Positions 1-9,261 of a stretch of DNA of 43,689 bases are shown one piece after another. The translations under genes were made by a program, and so were the position numbers. Every line of letters starts with the position of its first letter. Position 1 is the first letter of the stretch. The notes under the pieces were generated by a model. That model did not search any database, had not been told where the DNA came from, and was given only the letters and a program-made list of their open reading frames with translations. The stretch is from Arcicella sp043769985 (GTDB lineage Bacteria; Bacteroidota; Bacteroidia; Cytophagales; Spirosomataceae), in the NCBI GenBank assembly GCA_043769985.1, contig JAYVIV010000248.1, positions 1 to 43,689 of the forward strand, read 5' to 3'.

Positions 1-1280
1 GCCTCTTTATACCTTCCCGATTTGATAAAATAGACCGATGCACGGTAATATAATTCAGATTCTTCAGGCATTTGGTCAATAGCTGAAAGCATTAATTCCG
101 CTGCCATCGCATAATCCCCTTGCTCGTGATTCATTTCTGACCATTTTATCCAGGCCTCAGGATTCATGGGTTCAAGTTCTGCCGATTTTTGGTAAGCCTC
201 CATTCCCGAGATTGTATTCCCCATGCTCGTTTCGGCATCGCCAATTGCCAACCAATAATAAGCATTTTTATCATCCAAGACAAGTGCCTTTTTTAGGAAA
301 TGAATTGCTTCAAACCAACGTTGCATTTCGCATAAACATACCCCCACTCCAAAATAGCCATCATCCCAATTTGGGTTAAGTTTTATGGCATCTTTATAAT
401 AATGAATGGCTTCCGAAAAACGTTCTTGTCGCTCAATACTTGCCGCAAAACAACAATAAACTTCTGGCGTAATATCCTCATATTCAAGACAATGACGATA
501 AGCATCTTCTGCTTTTGCCCAATTGCCAAGATTCATGTAAGAGTTCCCTAAATTGAAATATCCCGAAGCAAATTTATCATTAATGGCAACTGAAAATTCA
601 TAAGCATCAGCAGCTTCTTCAAATTTTCCTAATTTAGAATAAGCAATTCCAATATTATACCAAGCATTTTCTGAGTAAGGGTCAGTGTCGATAAATTGCT
701 GATAATAAGGTAGTGATTCCTCTAATTTCCCAATTTCATCTAAACTATTGGCTAATTCATAAAGTGCATTTTCATTTTTAATATTAATCTCAATGGCTTG
801 CTTAAAAGCAGCAACGGCATTGTGATTTTTTCCCCAACTCTGATACGCTAAACCAATATGAAAATATACTTCATCTTTCTCTTCGGCAATGTCCAAAACC
901 TCCGTGAGCATCTCTATGGCAGTTTGATAATCACCTTTAAGATTATAAACGGTGCTTCTAAGGTAAATGATGTCCGTATCGGATGGGTTGTATAATTCGG
1001 CTTTGTCAATTAATTCAAGAGCTTCGTCATGTTTACCCTGATTGGCAAGCAATTCTGCCTTACAAAGCATTAGTTCTAAGGAATAAGGATATTGTTCAAG
1101 AGCTACTTCACAAGCGTTCATAGCATCAACAATTTTCCCTTCGTCCATATAATGTTCCACGATTACTTCGTAGGTTTCCAAGTCAAAAAAAGTCGATTCC
1201 ATGCGTTTCAACATAGACTCAAAACGTTTCACGGAATGCAAAGTCTCTTCTCGACGGTCTTCAAAATCTTGTTCCATCAT
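1..1280 (-). CDS. Tetratricopeptide repeat protein, 3' end cut by window edge
   Basis: The reading frame is open from ATG at 1280 to the window edge, so about 426 residues are visible and the C-terminus is missing. The protein starts MMEQDFEDRREETLHSV and then consists almost wholly of TPR units about 34 residues long, for example AWYNIGIAYSKLGKFEEAAD and GYFNLGNSYMNLGNWAKAED. A second ATG lies at 1277. There is no signal peptide or membrane segment, so it is probably a cytoplasmic scaffold for protein-protein contacts. TPR proteins of this size are common in Bacteroidota, but nothing here names a partner. The 185 bp between it and the next gene shows no clear structure. Confidence 0.9.
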   Translation of the reverse strand, partial: MMEQDFEDRREETLHSVKRFESMLKRMESTFFDLETYEVIVEHYMDEGKIVDAMNACEVALEQYPYSLELMLCKAELLANQGKHDEALELIDKAELYNPSDTDIIYLRSTVYNLKGDYQTAIEMLTEVLDIAEEKDEVYFHIGLAYQSWGKNHNAVAAFKQAIEINIKNENALYELANSLDEIGKLEESLPYYQQFIDTDPYSENAWYNIGIAYSKLGKFEEAADAYEFSVAINDKFASGYFNLGNSYMNLGNWAKAEDAYRHCLEYEDITPEVYCCFAASIERQERFSEAIHYYKDAIKLNPNWDDGYFGVGVCLCEMQRWFEAIHFLKKALVLDDKNAYYWLAIGDAETSMGNTISGMEAYQKSAELEPMNPEAWIKWSEMNHEQGDYAMAAELMLSAIDQMPEESELYYRASVYFIKSGRYKE

Positions 1281-1465
1281 TTTTTATTTATGGTCGGATT
1301 TATCAGTTAAACTGAAAAATTTATAGTGAATAATTTTATTCCATACTATAAAAAATCAACTGATTAATGGTGTTCTTGCTAATTTACCAATAAACTTTTA
1401 TTATACCAAAACCATTGATTATTACTTAATCTAATGCAAAAATTGTACAAATAAAATGATAGGTC

Positions 1466-2491
1466 TTATGAACTAATTTTCTTCAATAAATTTCCGCAAA
1501 TTCTATCCAAACTATTGTCTAAATTTTTAAATGAAAAGTTTAATAATTTCTTTATCTTTTCATTCTGATATTCAAAAGAATGACTGGAAGAGAGGGCAGT
1601 TTCCTTTGTGATTAAAGGGGTATTTCCAGTAAAAAAAGTTCTAATAACTTCTAACCGCCAGATAACACCAGTCATGGCTTTTGTTACTAAAAATGATGGT
1701 GCTTTCTTATTAAATTTGAGGGCAACTTTCTCAAAAAAGTCTTTATATGTAATTTGACCAGCACTCAAAATAAACCTTTCATTTGAAACTTCAGAGGTCA
1801 TTAAATTGTAAATACACTCGGCAACATCCAAAACATCCACATAATTCAGATTGCCTTCTGGATAAAATTTATGTTCGTCGTAAACATACTTTAATAATTG
1901 AGTACTACTTTTATTCCAGTCTGCTTCTCCCAAAATTACTGAAGGATTAACAATAACAGATTCAAGTCCTTCTGATTGCCCACGCCATACTTCCATCTCG
2001 GCCAAATACTTAGTTTTGGCGTAGTTAGAATTCAATTCATTCTCCTCCCAAGTGGCTATTTCATCAATTTTTATGATTTGATTTGATTTATTTTCACCAG
2101 AAATTTTACGCCCCAAAGCAGCTACCGAACTAACAAAACAAAGTTTTTTGATTTTCTTTTCTAAACAAAGATTAACCACATTTATCGTCCCTTCCACATT
2201 GGTTTTAAACATTCTATTTTCATCTTTTGGAGCAAAAGAAACAATTGCCGCAGCATGAATGACATAATTTACATTTTCAATGGCTTTTTCCAACCCCAAA
2301 ACGTCAAGAACATCTCCTTCATACCATTCAATCTGATTATCAATATCTTGAATTAATGACAAGCTACTATTTGCTCTTTTAAGACCTGCAACATGAAAGC
2401 CTGATTTCAGAAAATACCTTGCTGTAAAACTGCCTACTAATCCAGTTATGCCTGTAATAAGAATTTTTTTTTCTTCTGTGTTTTCGTCCAT
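1466..2491 (-). CDS. NAD(P)-dependent epimerase/reductase, extended SDR family
   Basis: A 341-residue extended short-chain dehydrogenase. The Rossmann dinucleotide motif TGITGLVG is at residues 13-20, the active-site serine region FVSSVAALG at 119-127, and the catalytic Y157xxxK161 in NYAKTKYLAE. This order and spacing match the dihydroflavonol-4-reductase/3-beta-HSD-like branch, which reduces or epimerises sugar nucleotides, sterols or flavonoid-type carbonyls. The substrate cannot be told from sequence. The first residues are hydrophilic, so it should be cytosolic. It is divergent from the ppx-like gene, with 177 bp between the two starts. Confidence 0.85.
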   Translation of the reverse strand: MDENTEEKKILITGITGLVGSFTARYFLKSGFHVAGLKRANSSLSLIQDIDNQIEWYEGDVLDVLGLEKAIENVNYVIHAAAIVSFAPKDENRMFKTNVEGTINVVNLCLEKKIKKLCFVSSVAALGRKISGENKSNQIIKIDEIATWEENELNSNYAKTKYLAEMEVWRGQSEGLESVIVNPSVILGEADWNKSSTQLLKYVYDEHKFYPEGNLNYVDVLDVAECIYNLMTSEVSNERFILSAGQITYKDFFEKVALKFNKKAPSFLVTKAMTGVIWRLEVIRTFFTGNTPLITKETALSSSHSFEYQNEKIKKLLNFSFKNLDNSLDRICGNLLKKISS

Positions 2492-2512
2492 TTTTACATC
2501 AAAACATTGACC

Positions 2513-2520
2513 TATCTTTG
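2513..2520 (+). promoter_or_regulatory. Possible -7 box (TATCTTTG) upstream of the ppx-like gene
   Basis: TATCTTTG fits the Bacteroidota -7 consensus TAnnTTTG exactly and lies in the divergent gap 149 bp before the GTG start. I see no good -33 TTG at the right distance, so this is a weak call. Confidence 0.25.
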
Positions 2521-2668
2521 CGTTGGCTAAAAGCTACACTAAGTACAACCGAGTTTTATACAAAATTTCACTATTATTTATCATTTTTCGTAAAATTTTG
2601 TAATACACTTTGTAAAACTTAATGTTTCTAAACCATCACAAAGGTAAATCACAATCAACGAAAAACAC

Positions 2669-3604
2669 GTGATAAAGAAAGCAATTATTGATTTAGGAAC
2701 GAATACATTTCAATTATTAATCGTTGAACAAGACGGTTTGATTTTTAAAACTATACTCGAAGATAGTTACGCTGCCAAAATTGGAATGGGCGGAATTTCA
2801 TCTGGAATCATTACAGACGAAGGAATAAACAGAGCCATTAAAGGTTTACAGTATTTTAAGCAAGTAATTGATAAAGAGTACATTATAAATGATAATATTT
2901 TAACAACCGCCACCAGTGCCGTTAGAAATGCCAAGAATGGAAATGAATTTTGCCAAAGGATTTTTGATGAGACTGGCATCAAAATTCAGGTGATTTCGGG
3001 CGAAGAAGAGGCTACTTTGATTTATGAAGGTGTGAAACTCGGAATGGATATTGGCACCGAAACTTCTATGATAATGGATATTGGAGGAGGTTCGGTTGAG
3101 TTTATTATTTGTAACAAAAACAGAATCATGTATAAACAAAGTTTTGAGATTGGGGGGCAACGTCTAATGGATAAATTCATGATTACCGACCCCATTTCGT
3201 CTCGTTCAGTCGAATTTCTTCGAGACTATTTGGAGGAACAATTATTGCCTCTAACCAATGCGGTGCATCAATACGCCCCTGTTTGCTTAATAGGTTCAGC
3301 GGGTTCATTTGAAACATTAATTGATATGAATTACATGAAAAATTATGGATATTTGCCCTCGCCCGACCAAATTTCATTTGAATTATCATTAACAGAATTT
3401 TACGATTCGTTTTTAAAATTAGTTAGTAAAAATCATAATGAGAGAATGGATTTGCCAGGGATGAAAGAACTAAGAGTTGACATGATTGTTGTTGGAGTAT
3501 GTTTAATAGATTTTGTACTGAAACGCTTTGAAATTCAAGCGATTAAAGTTTCTAATTATGCCTTAAAAGAAGGAGTTTTGAGTCGTTTACTTTTCAATGA
3601 ATAA
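2669..3604 (+). CDS. Ppx/GppA family exopolyphosphatase/phosphatase
   Basis: A 311-residue protein of the ASKHA ATPase fold. The N-terminal phosphate loop IDLGTNTFQLL is at residues 7-17, the conserved SGEEEA at 110-115, and the second nucleotide motif DIGGGSVEF at 137-145. Family members remove phosphate from polyphosphate or pppGpp. About 310 residues is the short, single-module form common in Bacteroidota and lacks the HD-type C-terminal domain of E. coli Ppx. The start is GTG at 2669. No ATG lies nearby, and the family motif begins within the first ten residues, which fixes the start. Which of the two substrates it uses cannot be decided from sequence. Confidence 0.88.
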   Translation: MIKKAIIDLGTNTFQLLIVEQDGLIFKTILEDSYAAKIGMGGISSGIITDEGINRAIKGLQYFKQVIDKEYIINDNILTTATSAVRNAKNGNEFCQRIFDETGIKIQVISGEEEATLIYEGVKLGMDIGTETSMIMDIGGGSVEFIICNKNRIMYKQSFEIGGQRLMDKFMITDPISSRSVEFLRDYLEEQLLPLTNAVHQYAPVCLIGSAGSFETLIDMNYMKNYGYLPSPDQISFELSLTEFYDSFLKLVSKNHNERMDLPGMKELRVDMIVVGVCLIDFVLKRFEIQAIKVSNYALKEGVLSRLLFNE

Positions 3605-3662
3605 ATTTTCAATATTGATTTCATCATTACATGAACGGTATTATTCTTAAGCAAACAATCAT

Positions 3663-3670
3663 TAACTTTG
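3663..3670 (+). promoter_or_regulatory. Possible -7 box (TAACTTTG) for the DUF2911 gene
   Basis: TAACTTTG matches TAnnTTTG exactly, 110 bp before the ATG at 3781. A convincing -33 TTG is not visible, and the implied leader would be long. Confidence 0.3.
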
Positions 3671-3780
3671 TACTTTAAAACAACAGAAATTGCATAGTGT
3701 ATTAATTTTAAATGTAGATATTACCATTCTTTTTTCTATGTTTCTTAAGTTGTCTATGTGGTTGCAAACAAACAATTATC

Positions 3781-4617
3781 ATGAAAAAAATCATTTACGC
3801 TATTTTAGCAACAGTATTAGTAGGTTTTGGAGTCAATGCTCAAACAATCAAAACTCCTGCCCCAAGTACAACCCAAACAATCAAACAAGATTTTGCATTA
3901 TCTTCAATCGAAATCGTTTACTCACGTCCTAACATGAAAGGTCGTACTGTTTTTGGTGATTTAGCTCCATTGGGCAAATTATGGAGAACTGGGGCAAACG
4001 GTGCAACAAAAGTGACATTCGGTGAAGATGTAAAAGTAGGCGGAGTGGCTGTAAAGGCAGGTTCTTATGCACTTTATACAATTCCAAATAAGGATGAGTG
4101 GGAAGTAATCGTAAACAAAGGCATCAATAATTGGGGTGTTGATGGATACAAAGCTGAAGAAGATGTGGCGAAATTCAAAGTTAAGCCAATGACTTTGCCA
4201 ATGAGCATCGAAACTTTCACAATGAACATTGCTAACGTGATGCCTGCAAGTGCTGACATTCAAATCATGTGGGAGAAAACAGCGATTTCAATTCCAGTAA
4301 CGGCAGATATTGATTCAAAAATTTCAAAGTCGATTGATAATGCAATGAACGTAGATAATCGTCCGTATTTTCAAGCTGCCTCTTATTATTTTGAAGCTGG
4401 TAAAGACTTGACCAAAGCACTTTCTTGGGCTGATAAGGCAATAGAAAACAATCCTAAAGCATTCTGGATTATGCACTTAAAAGCAAAAATTCAAGCAAAA
4501 TTAGGTGATAAAGTATCTGCAACTAAAACAGCAAACGAATCAATAGCCTCAGCAAAAGAAGCGAAAAATGATGATTACGTAGCTTTAAACGAGAAATTGA
4601 TAGCTTCGATGAAGTAG
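3781..4617 (+). CDS. Secreted DUF2911 domain protein
   Basis: A 278-residue protein with a clear signal peptide (MKKIIYAILATVLVGFGVNA, cleavage after A-Q). The DUF2911 domain fills about residues 35-170, with the family's hallmark stretches SRPNMKGRTVFGDL, GKLWRTGANGATK and AGSYALYTIP. The last hundred residues are alpha-helical and TPR-like (ALSWADKAIENNPKAFWIMH). DUF2911 proteins are abundant in Bacteroidota and have no assigned biochemical role. Export to the periplasm or the outer membrane face is inferred from the signal peptide. It appears to be a single-gene unit followed by an inverted repeat. Confidence 0.9.
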   Translation: MKKIIYAILATVLVGFGVNAQTIKTPAPSTTQTIKQDFALSSIEIVYSRPNMKGRTVFGDLAPLGKLWRTGANGATKVTFGEDVKVGGVAVKAGSYALYTIPNKDEWEVIVNKGINNWGVDGYKAEEDVAKFKVKPMTLPMSIETFTMNIANVMPASADIQIMWEKTAISIPVTADIDSKISKSIDNAMNVDNRPYFQAASYYFEAGKDLTKALSWADKAIENNPKAFWIMHLKAKIQAKLGDKVSATKTANESIASAKEAKNDDYVALNEKLIASMK

Positions 4618-4629
4618 TAATTGGTTTTT

Positions 4630-4689
4630 GGTTATTAGTTATCGGTTTACGAGTTTGCAGAGATTTCGATTTACCATTAACTAATAACC
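4630..4689. repeat. Inverted repeat GGTTATTAGTTA/TAACTAATAACC
   Basis: Perfect 12-bp arms at 4630-4641 and 4678-4689 with a 36-nt loop, starting 12 bp after the DUF2911 stop. Related words recur before the AAA-M41 gene (5022-5052) and after hflX (9250-9352). It could act as an intrinsic terminator but has no T-run. Confidence 0.6.
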
Positions 4690-4935
4690 AATAATAAGCA
4701 ACTAATTTCATATTTGGTTTTTCAAAAAATTACCCCAAACTTTATAGCATAAATTTCTAAATGCTTTTATAAAGTTCACAATTTCATGAAGTTAAGACAA
4801 GTTTTCTATTAAATCGCTCCTATCGGTATCTTCAAAATCCTTTCATGGGTATTGTCCTCCGAAGGACAATCAATTTTCAAACTCATTTTCTTGGCTAATT
4901 CTTGAATGCAAAACAGTATTTATATTTTTAGTTAA

Positions 4936-4943
4936 TACATTTG
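4936..4943 (+). promoter_or_regulatory. Possible -7 box (TACATTTG) for the AAA-M41 gene
   Basis: Exact TAnnTTTG match 115 bp before the ATG at 5059. The nearest upstream TTG (4902) is about 31 bp away, farther than usual. Confidence 0.3.
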
Positions 4944-5058
4944 TGGAATAGTTATTAGATATTCGTAATTAGTTATTAAAGTAGGAAATAATCCCGAATG
5001 TCATCATCTAAATACGGCTAACTAATAACCCATAACTGATAACCAATAACCAGTCAGC

Positions 5059-6990
5059 ATGTCAATTCAACCTAAAATAAACATAAATCTCGAAGAGATA
5101 AACAACAAAAAACTACGTCTTGAAAAAATTAAGATTGAATTAAAACATGAATTTATTGGTATTGATTATATCATTGACGAATTAGTTGACTACATCCAAA
5201 TCTGGTACTTGATGCCAGAGATTTTGACACGGCCAATTATTGTTAATCTTTGGGGAATGACAGGTGTTGGTAAGACGGACTTAATTAGAAAATTAGTCTC
5301 GAAATTAGATTACCAAGACCGTTTTGTGGAGGTTGAACTTTCAAATGGTGAAAGCACTTGGAATAGTAGTGTTTCGTCAATTTTGGAAACGAATGGAATA
5401 AATAATGCCAAACCCGCCATTGTTTTATTCGATGAGATTCAACGGTTTTATACCATAGATTCAGAAGGAAAACCTCTTTTAAATACTCGATTCCAAGATT
5501 TCTGGGAATTATTATCAGACGGAAAATTAGCAAAACGGGATGCAAAAGAATCTATTGACGATTATTTGCAACGTTATCTATATGCTGCCATGCAACGCCA
5601 AAAACGGAAGCAAAAGCTAAAAGATGCACCTCCGATGCCACCCGACCCACTGAATCCAATGGGTGGAAATTACTCGGAAGATGAAGAAGCAACTGTTGGG
5701 GTTTGGGAAGCACAAAGTTTGAAAAAGATTTTTGATTTGAAGGAATCTGTCAATGAAATTGCGGAAATGCGTGAGGAAGATGTGTTGATGATGATGCAGC
5801 AAACTCGGGAGAAAAAGAAGGTTTATGAACCCATCAATCACTCGAAAACGTTGATCATTATTTCGGGTAATTTGGACGAGGCTTATTCAATGGCGAACGA
5901 AACTGGAGAGACAGATATTGAAGCGGATATTTTTAGAGCCTACACAGAAAAAATAACCATTGTTGATATAAAAAATGCACTTTCACGTAAATTTAAGCCT
6001 GAGCAAGTTGCTCGCTTTGGAAATATTCACTTGATTTATAAGTCGTTGCGAAAGGTTGATTTTGAAAGCTTAATTTCGGAAGAATTACTCAAAATTATTA
6101 AGAAAAATAAGGAGTATTTTGGGGTTGATATTGAAATTACGAAAAACTTAAATCAACTAATTTATCAAAATGGCGTTTTCCCTGTGCAGGGCGTTCGTCC
6201 AGTATTTTCAAGCATAACCGATATTGTTGAAGCGAATTTATCAAAATTGTTATTTGAAGCATTCATGGGAAATCTCATGCACATTGCGATGGATTATGAT
6301 TTTGAGAAAAAGAAAATTATAGCTCAGTTGGCTGGAAAGCGGACAATCGAATTAGATTATGTTGGTAAGATTGACCAAATTCGTCAAGATAATTCTCCCG
6401 ATATGGTAGCAAATATCGCAGTTCACGAATCAGGACACGCCATTGTTTACGGAATCTTATTGGGACTTGCACCGTTACAATTAAAGTCGAGAGTCGCTTC
6501 ACGTTATGCACAAGGATTTTCGTTTCCACATTTAATACATTTATCGAAAGAAAATATCGTTAATAAAATCAAAATTTTCTTGGCAGGGGGAATTGCAGAG
6601 GAAATTATTTTTGGAGATGAGAAAGCAACAATTTCTCGTTCATTCGACCGTGAAGAAGCAACGTCCATGATTATGGAATATATCCGTAAATATGGTTTCG
6701 ATAAGAATTTTCAAGCCTATTATGCACACTCGGGCCCATACAGCATGGAATTAAGCGTAACGGATTGGGCAATTGAAAAAATGATTCGAGATTTGGCAAA
6801 AGAGACTCGTGAATTATTAGAAAAGAATAAAGATTTCTTGATTTCCTTATCCAAAGAATTAGCTAAAAAAGGCAGTTTAAAGCCTTTGGAGGTAGTTTTA
6901 ATTGCTCATAAGTTTGGGCATACTTTTGAAGTAAAGGAGGAGAATTATTTGCATTTGGCGGGTTATGAAGGACTTTTGAATGAACAATAA
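5059..6990 (+). CDS. Soluble Clp/HSP100-like AAA+ ATPase fused to an FtsH-like M41 zinc peptidase
   Basis: A 643-residue protein. Walker A GMTGVGKT is at 66-73 and Walker B IVLFDE at 121-126. A charged insertion of roughly 100 residues follows (about 155-260, with PPMPPDPLNPMGG), then sensor-1-like IIISGNLDEAY (267-275) and KFKPEQVARF (311-320), which resembles the FRPEFLNRID segment of Clp ATPases. Next is the sensor-2-like QGVRPV (377-382), similar to the GARPL of Clp/HslU. The C-terminal part is M41-like: HESGH at 456-460 gives two zinc ligands and general base E457. AGGIAEEIIFG (509-519) followed by SFDREEAT (528-535) supplies the third ligand D530. No transmembrane helix precedes the ATPase, unlike FtsH. 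I infer an ATP-driven cytosolic protease with unknown substrates. It is followed after 120 bp by a Fic gene. Confidence 0.88.
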   Translation: MSIQPKININLEEINNKKLRLEKIKIELKHEFIGIDYIIDELVDYIQIWYLMPEILTRPIIVNLWGMTGVGKTDLIRKLVSKLDYQDRFVEVELSNGESTWNSSVSSILETNGINNAKPAIVLFDEIQRFYTIDSEGKPLLNTRFQDFWELLSDGKLAKRDAKESIDDYLQRYLYAAMQRQKRKQKLKDAPPMPPDPLNPMGGNYSEDEEATVGVWEAQSLKKIFDLKESVNEIAEMREEDVLMMMQQTREKKKVYEPINHSKTLIIISGNLDEAYSMANETGETDIEADIFRAYTEKITIVDIKNALSRKFKPEQVARFGNIHLIYKSLRKVDFESLISEELLKIIKKNKEYFGVDIEITKNLNQLIYQNGVFPVQGVRPVFSSITDIVEANLSKLLFEAFMGNLMHIAMDYDFEKKKIIAQLAGKRTIELDYVGKIDQIRQDNSPDMVANIAVHESGHAIVYGILLGLAPLQLKSRVASRYAQGFSFPHLIHLSKENIVNKIKIFLAGGIAEEIIFGDEKATISRSFDREEATSMIMEYIRKYGFDKNFQAYYAHSGPYSMELSVTDWAIEKMIRDLAKETRELLEKNKDFLISLSKELAKKGSLKPLEVVLIAHKFGHTFEVKEENYLHLAGYEGLLNEQ

Positions 6991-7110
6991 ATAAGTTTAA
7001 AAAAACAAAACTTTACAAATTATACATAATGTTGAAACATTAAGAGGAACCGTCCGGAACCCGAATTTATAAGGATTTACTTGTACGGTGCAAATATACG
7101 ATTTTAATCT

Positions 7111-7914
7111 ATGCAAAAACAATGGGATGATTTACAACGAATTCAAGACCAATATGAACAACTTTTGTTACAAAAAAGTCTAAATTATGAGTTGTATAAT
7201 CAAATAACGGTCATTCATCATTCGTCTTCTATTGAAGGTTCAACGCTTTCGTTAGAAGATACTGAATTATTAATTACTGAAAATTTAAAACCCAAAAATA
7301 AGCCCCAAACTGAAATTGACATGGTTTCTGACCATTATCAAGCAATATTATTCATTACGGAAGAATCATTAAAGAAACGTCCAATTTCTCCGAAATTTAT
7401 TCAAGAAATTGGTAAAAAAGTAATGACGAATACGGGTGGAATTATTAATCAAATGGGAGGTTCTTATCAATCCGATAATGGTGATTTTAGATTAGGGACT
7501 GTCGTAACTGGTTCAGTGATGTATATGGATTATAAAAAAGTACCCATCAAAGTAAAAGAATTATGTGATTACGTCAATGTGAAAATCAATCAAATCAAAA
7601 CAGCCCAAGAAGTCCACGCATTGGCTTTTGAGGCACATTTCAATTTAGTGGCTTTGATTCACCCTTTTGGTGATGGAAATGGAAGGAGTTCAAGATTGTT
7701 AATGAATTACATTCAACTATATCATAATCAGCCACTTAGCATCGTCTTTAAAGAGGATAAAGCTGAATATATTCAGGTTTTGCGAGAAACTCGAACGACC
7801 GAAGATATCACAGTATTTTACAAATTCATGATTCAACAACACATCAAATTCCTTCAAAATCAAATTGATGCCTATCATGCAGGGTCAAAGGATGATTTAA
7901 TTTTAGGAAAATGA
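7111..7914 (+). CDS. Fic/DOC family protein (putative AMPylase) with N-terminal inhibitory motif
   Basis: A 267-residue Fic protein. The catalytic loop HPFGDGNGRSSR at residues 184-195 is a complete HPFx(D/E)GNGRxxR motif. The N-terminal SSSIEG at 38-43 matches the class II inhibitory consensus (S/T)xxxE(G/N), whose glutamate blocks productive ATP binding. Known family members transfer AMP, or other nucleotide or phosphate groups, to protein hydroxyls. The target here is unknown. The start ATG at 7111 is the only sensible one. It lies between the AAA-M41 gene and hflX on the same strand, with gaps of 120 and 108 bp, so co-transcription is possible but not proved. Confidence 0.9.
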   Translation: MQKQWDDLQRIQDQYEQLLLQKSLNYELYNQITVIHHSSSIEGSTLSLEDTELLITENLKPKNKPQTEIDMVSDHYQAILFITEESLKKRPISPKFIQEIGKKVMTNTGGIINQMGGSYQSDNGDFRLGTVVTGSVMYMDYKKVPIKVKELCDYVNVKINQIKTAQEVHALAFEAHFNLVALIHPFGDGNGRSSRLLMNYIQLYHNQPLSIVFKEDKAEYIQVLRETRTTEDITVFYKFMIQQHIKFLQNQIDAYHAGSKDDLILGK

Positions 7915-7973
7915 TAAAATAAACATTGATTGTGAAATGGAAATTGTGAAGTAAAACACTAATTCACAAACGC

Positions 7974-8009
7974 TACGGCGAACCGTTCACAACCGCAGCG
8001 GCGGACCGC
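7974..8009. repeat. Pair of small CGG-CGAA-CCG hairpins before hflX
   Basis: ACGG-CGAA-CCGT at 7974-7985 and AGCGG-CGGA-CCGCT at 7996-8009 are two consecutive perfect hairpins, much more GC-rich than their surroundings and 14-38 bp before the hflX ATG. The same motif appears upstream of hsp20 (41054-41065), and a variant lies inside a broken tRNA copy (9570-9579). Confidence 0.6.
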
Positions 8010-8022
8010 TTACAAATATTAT

Positions 8023-9261
8023 ATGCACAATACAGAAGAAAAAAATGAAACTGCCGTTTTAGTGGCTGTTCAAACACAGAAACAAACCGCAGAGCAAACC
8101 AAAGAATATTTGGATGAATTAGCATTTCTTGCCGATACTTCAAAAATTGATACGCTTCATACATTTACCCAAAAGTTAGAAAAACCTGACAATAAAACAT
8201 ACGTCGGGAAGGGAAAAATGCAAGATATAATTGCCTACGTGATTGATAAGGATGTCGATATGGTCATTTTTGATGATGATTTATCGCCCATCCAAGTAAG
8301 AAATATCGAAGGTGAATTTGAGAAATTTCTGAAAGAAGTAAAGGTTCTTGACCGTAGCTCGTTGATTCTCAGCATCTTTGCCATGAGAGCTCAAACGGTT
8401 CAGTCTAAAACGCAGGTAGAATTGGCTCAGCAACAATATATTTTGCCAAGATTGACTCGTATGTGGTCGCACCTTTCCAAACAACGGGGTGGTGTGGGTA
8501 TGCGTGGTCCTGGTGAAAAGGAATTGGAAACTGACCGACGAATTGCCAATGACCGTATCGTTTTCTTGAAAGAAAAGTTGAAATTGATTGATAAACAATC
8601 ATTTACGCAGCGAAAAAATCGGGATAGGATGGTAAGAGTTTCCTTAGTGGGATATACCAACGTGGGTAAATCAACTTTGATGCAACGCCTCTCAAAAGCG
8701 GATGTTTTTGCGGAAAATAAACTATTTGCAACCGTTGATGCTACCGTCAGAAAAGTAACTTTTGATAATGTTCCTTTTTTATTGTCTGATACCGTTGGAT
8801 TTATTCGTAAATTGCCGACAAAGTTGATTGAATCGTTTAAATCAACGTTGGATGAGGTTCGTGAGGCGGATATTTTGCTTCATGTCGTTGATATTTCTCA
8901 TCCAAATTATCAAGAACAAATTGATGTTGTTAATTCCACATTAGCAGAAATTGGTGCGGGTGATAAACCTACAATTCTTGTTTTCAATAAGATAGATTTG
9001 TTTTCAACCGAAGATGTAGAGATTAACGATTGGGAGATTGGTTCGGGTAATGAGCCAGTAAATCAGCAGATTAGGATTGAAAAAGTAACCGAATTTTTGA
9101 AGAACTCTTTCATGAACGCTCCACAACCTTTAACAGTTTTCATTTCCGCAGAACAGCGTGAAAATATTGAAGAATTGAGAACTGCAATTATGAGTTTGGT
9201 AAGAGACAAACACATTTCGATTTTTCCGAACTGGATGGAGCAAGACGTAGTTATTAGTTAA
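8023..9261 (+). CDS. hflX: GTPase HflX
   Basis: A 412-residue HflX-family GTPase. The N-terminal HflX domain covers about 1-195 and includes the glycine-rich GGVGMRGPGEKELETDRR (156-173), a family signature. The G domain has G1 GYTNVGKS (210-217), G3 DTVGF (256-260) and G4 NKID. HflX binds the 50S subunit and splits stalled or heat-damaged 70S ribosomes. Length and domain order are normal. The gene is preceded by two small GC-rich hairpins and followed by a repeat containing GGTTATT words and the tRNA-Arg array. Confidence 0.95.
   Translation: MHNTEEKNETAVLVAVQTQKQTAEQTKEYLDELAFLADTSKIDTLHTFTQKLEKPDNKTYVGKGKMQDIIAYVIDKDVDMVIFDDDLSPIQVRNIEGEFEKFLKEVKVLDRSSLILSIFAMRAQTVQSKTQVELAQQQYILPRLTRMWSHLSKQRGGVGMRGPGEKELETDRRIANDRIVFLKEKLKLIDKQSFTQRKNRDRMVRVSLVGYTNVGKSTLMQRLSKADVFAENKLFATVDATVRKVTFDNVPFLLSDTVGFIRKLPTKLIESFKSTLDEVREADILLHVVDISHPNYQEQIDVVNSTLAEIGAGDKPTILVFNKIDLFSTEDVEINDWEIGSGNEPVNQQIRIEKVTEFLKNSFMNAPQPLTVFISAEQRENIEELRTAIMSLVRDKHISIFPNWMEQDVVIS

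Larger units (their letters stand above)
4618..5058. other. 441-bp gene-free region with AT-rich repeats
   Basis: No convincing gene is present. The gap holds a 12-bp inverted repeat directly after the DUF2911 stop, a perfect 8-bp stem hairpin at 4851-4870 (ATTGTCCT, loop CCGA, AGGACAAT), a TACATTTG promoter-like box at 4936, and several copies of the word TAACTAATAACC or its complement near 4630, 4678, 4957 and 5022. Confidence 0.6.

Noticed and set aside
1092..1310. 72-residue plus-strand ORF at the left edge
   Set aside because: It is antisense to the TPR protein, whose frame has clear repeats over the same bases.
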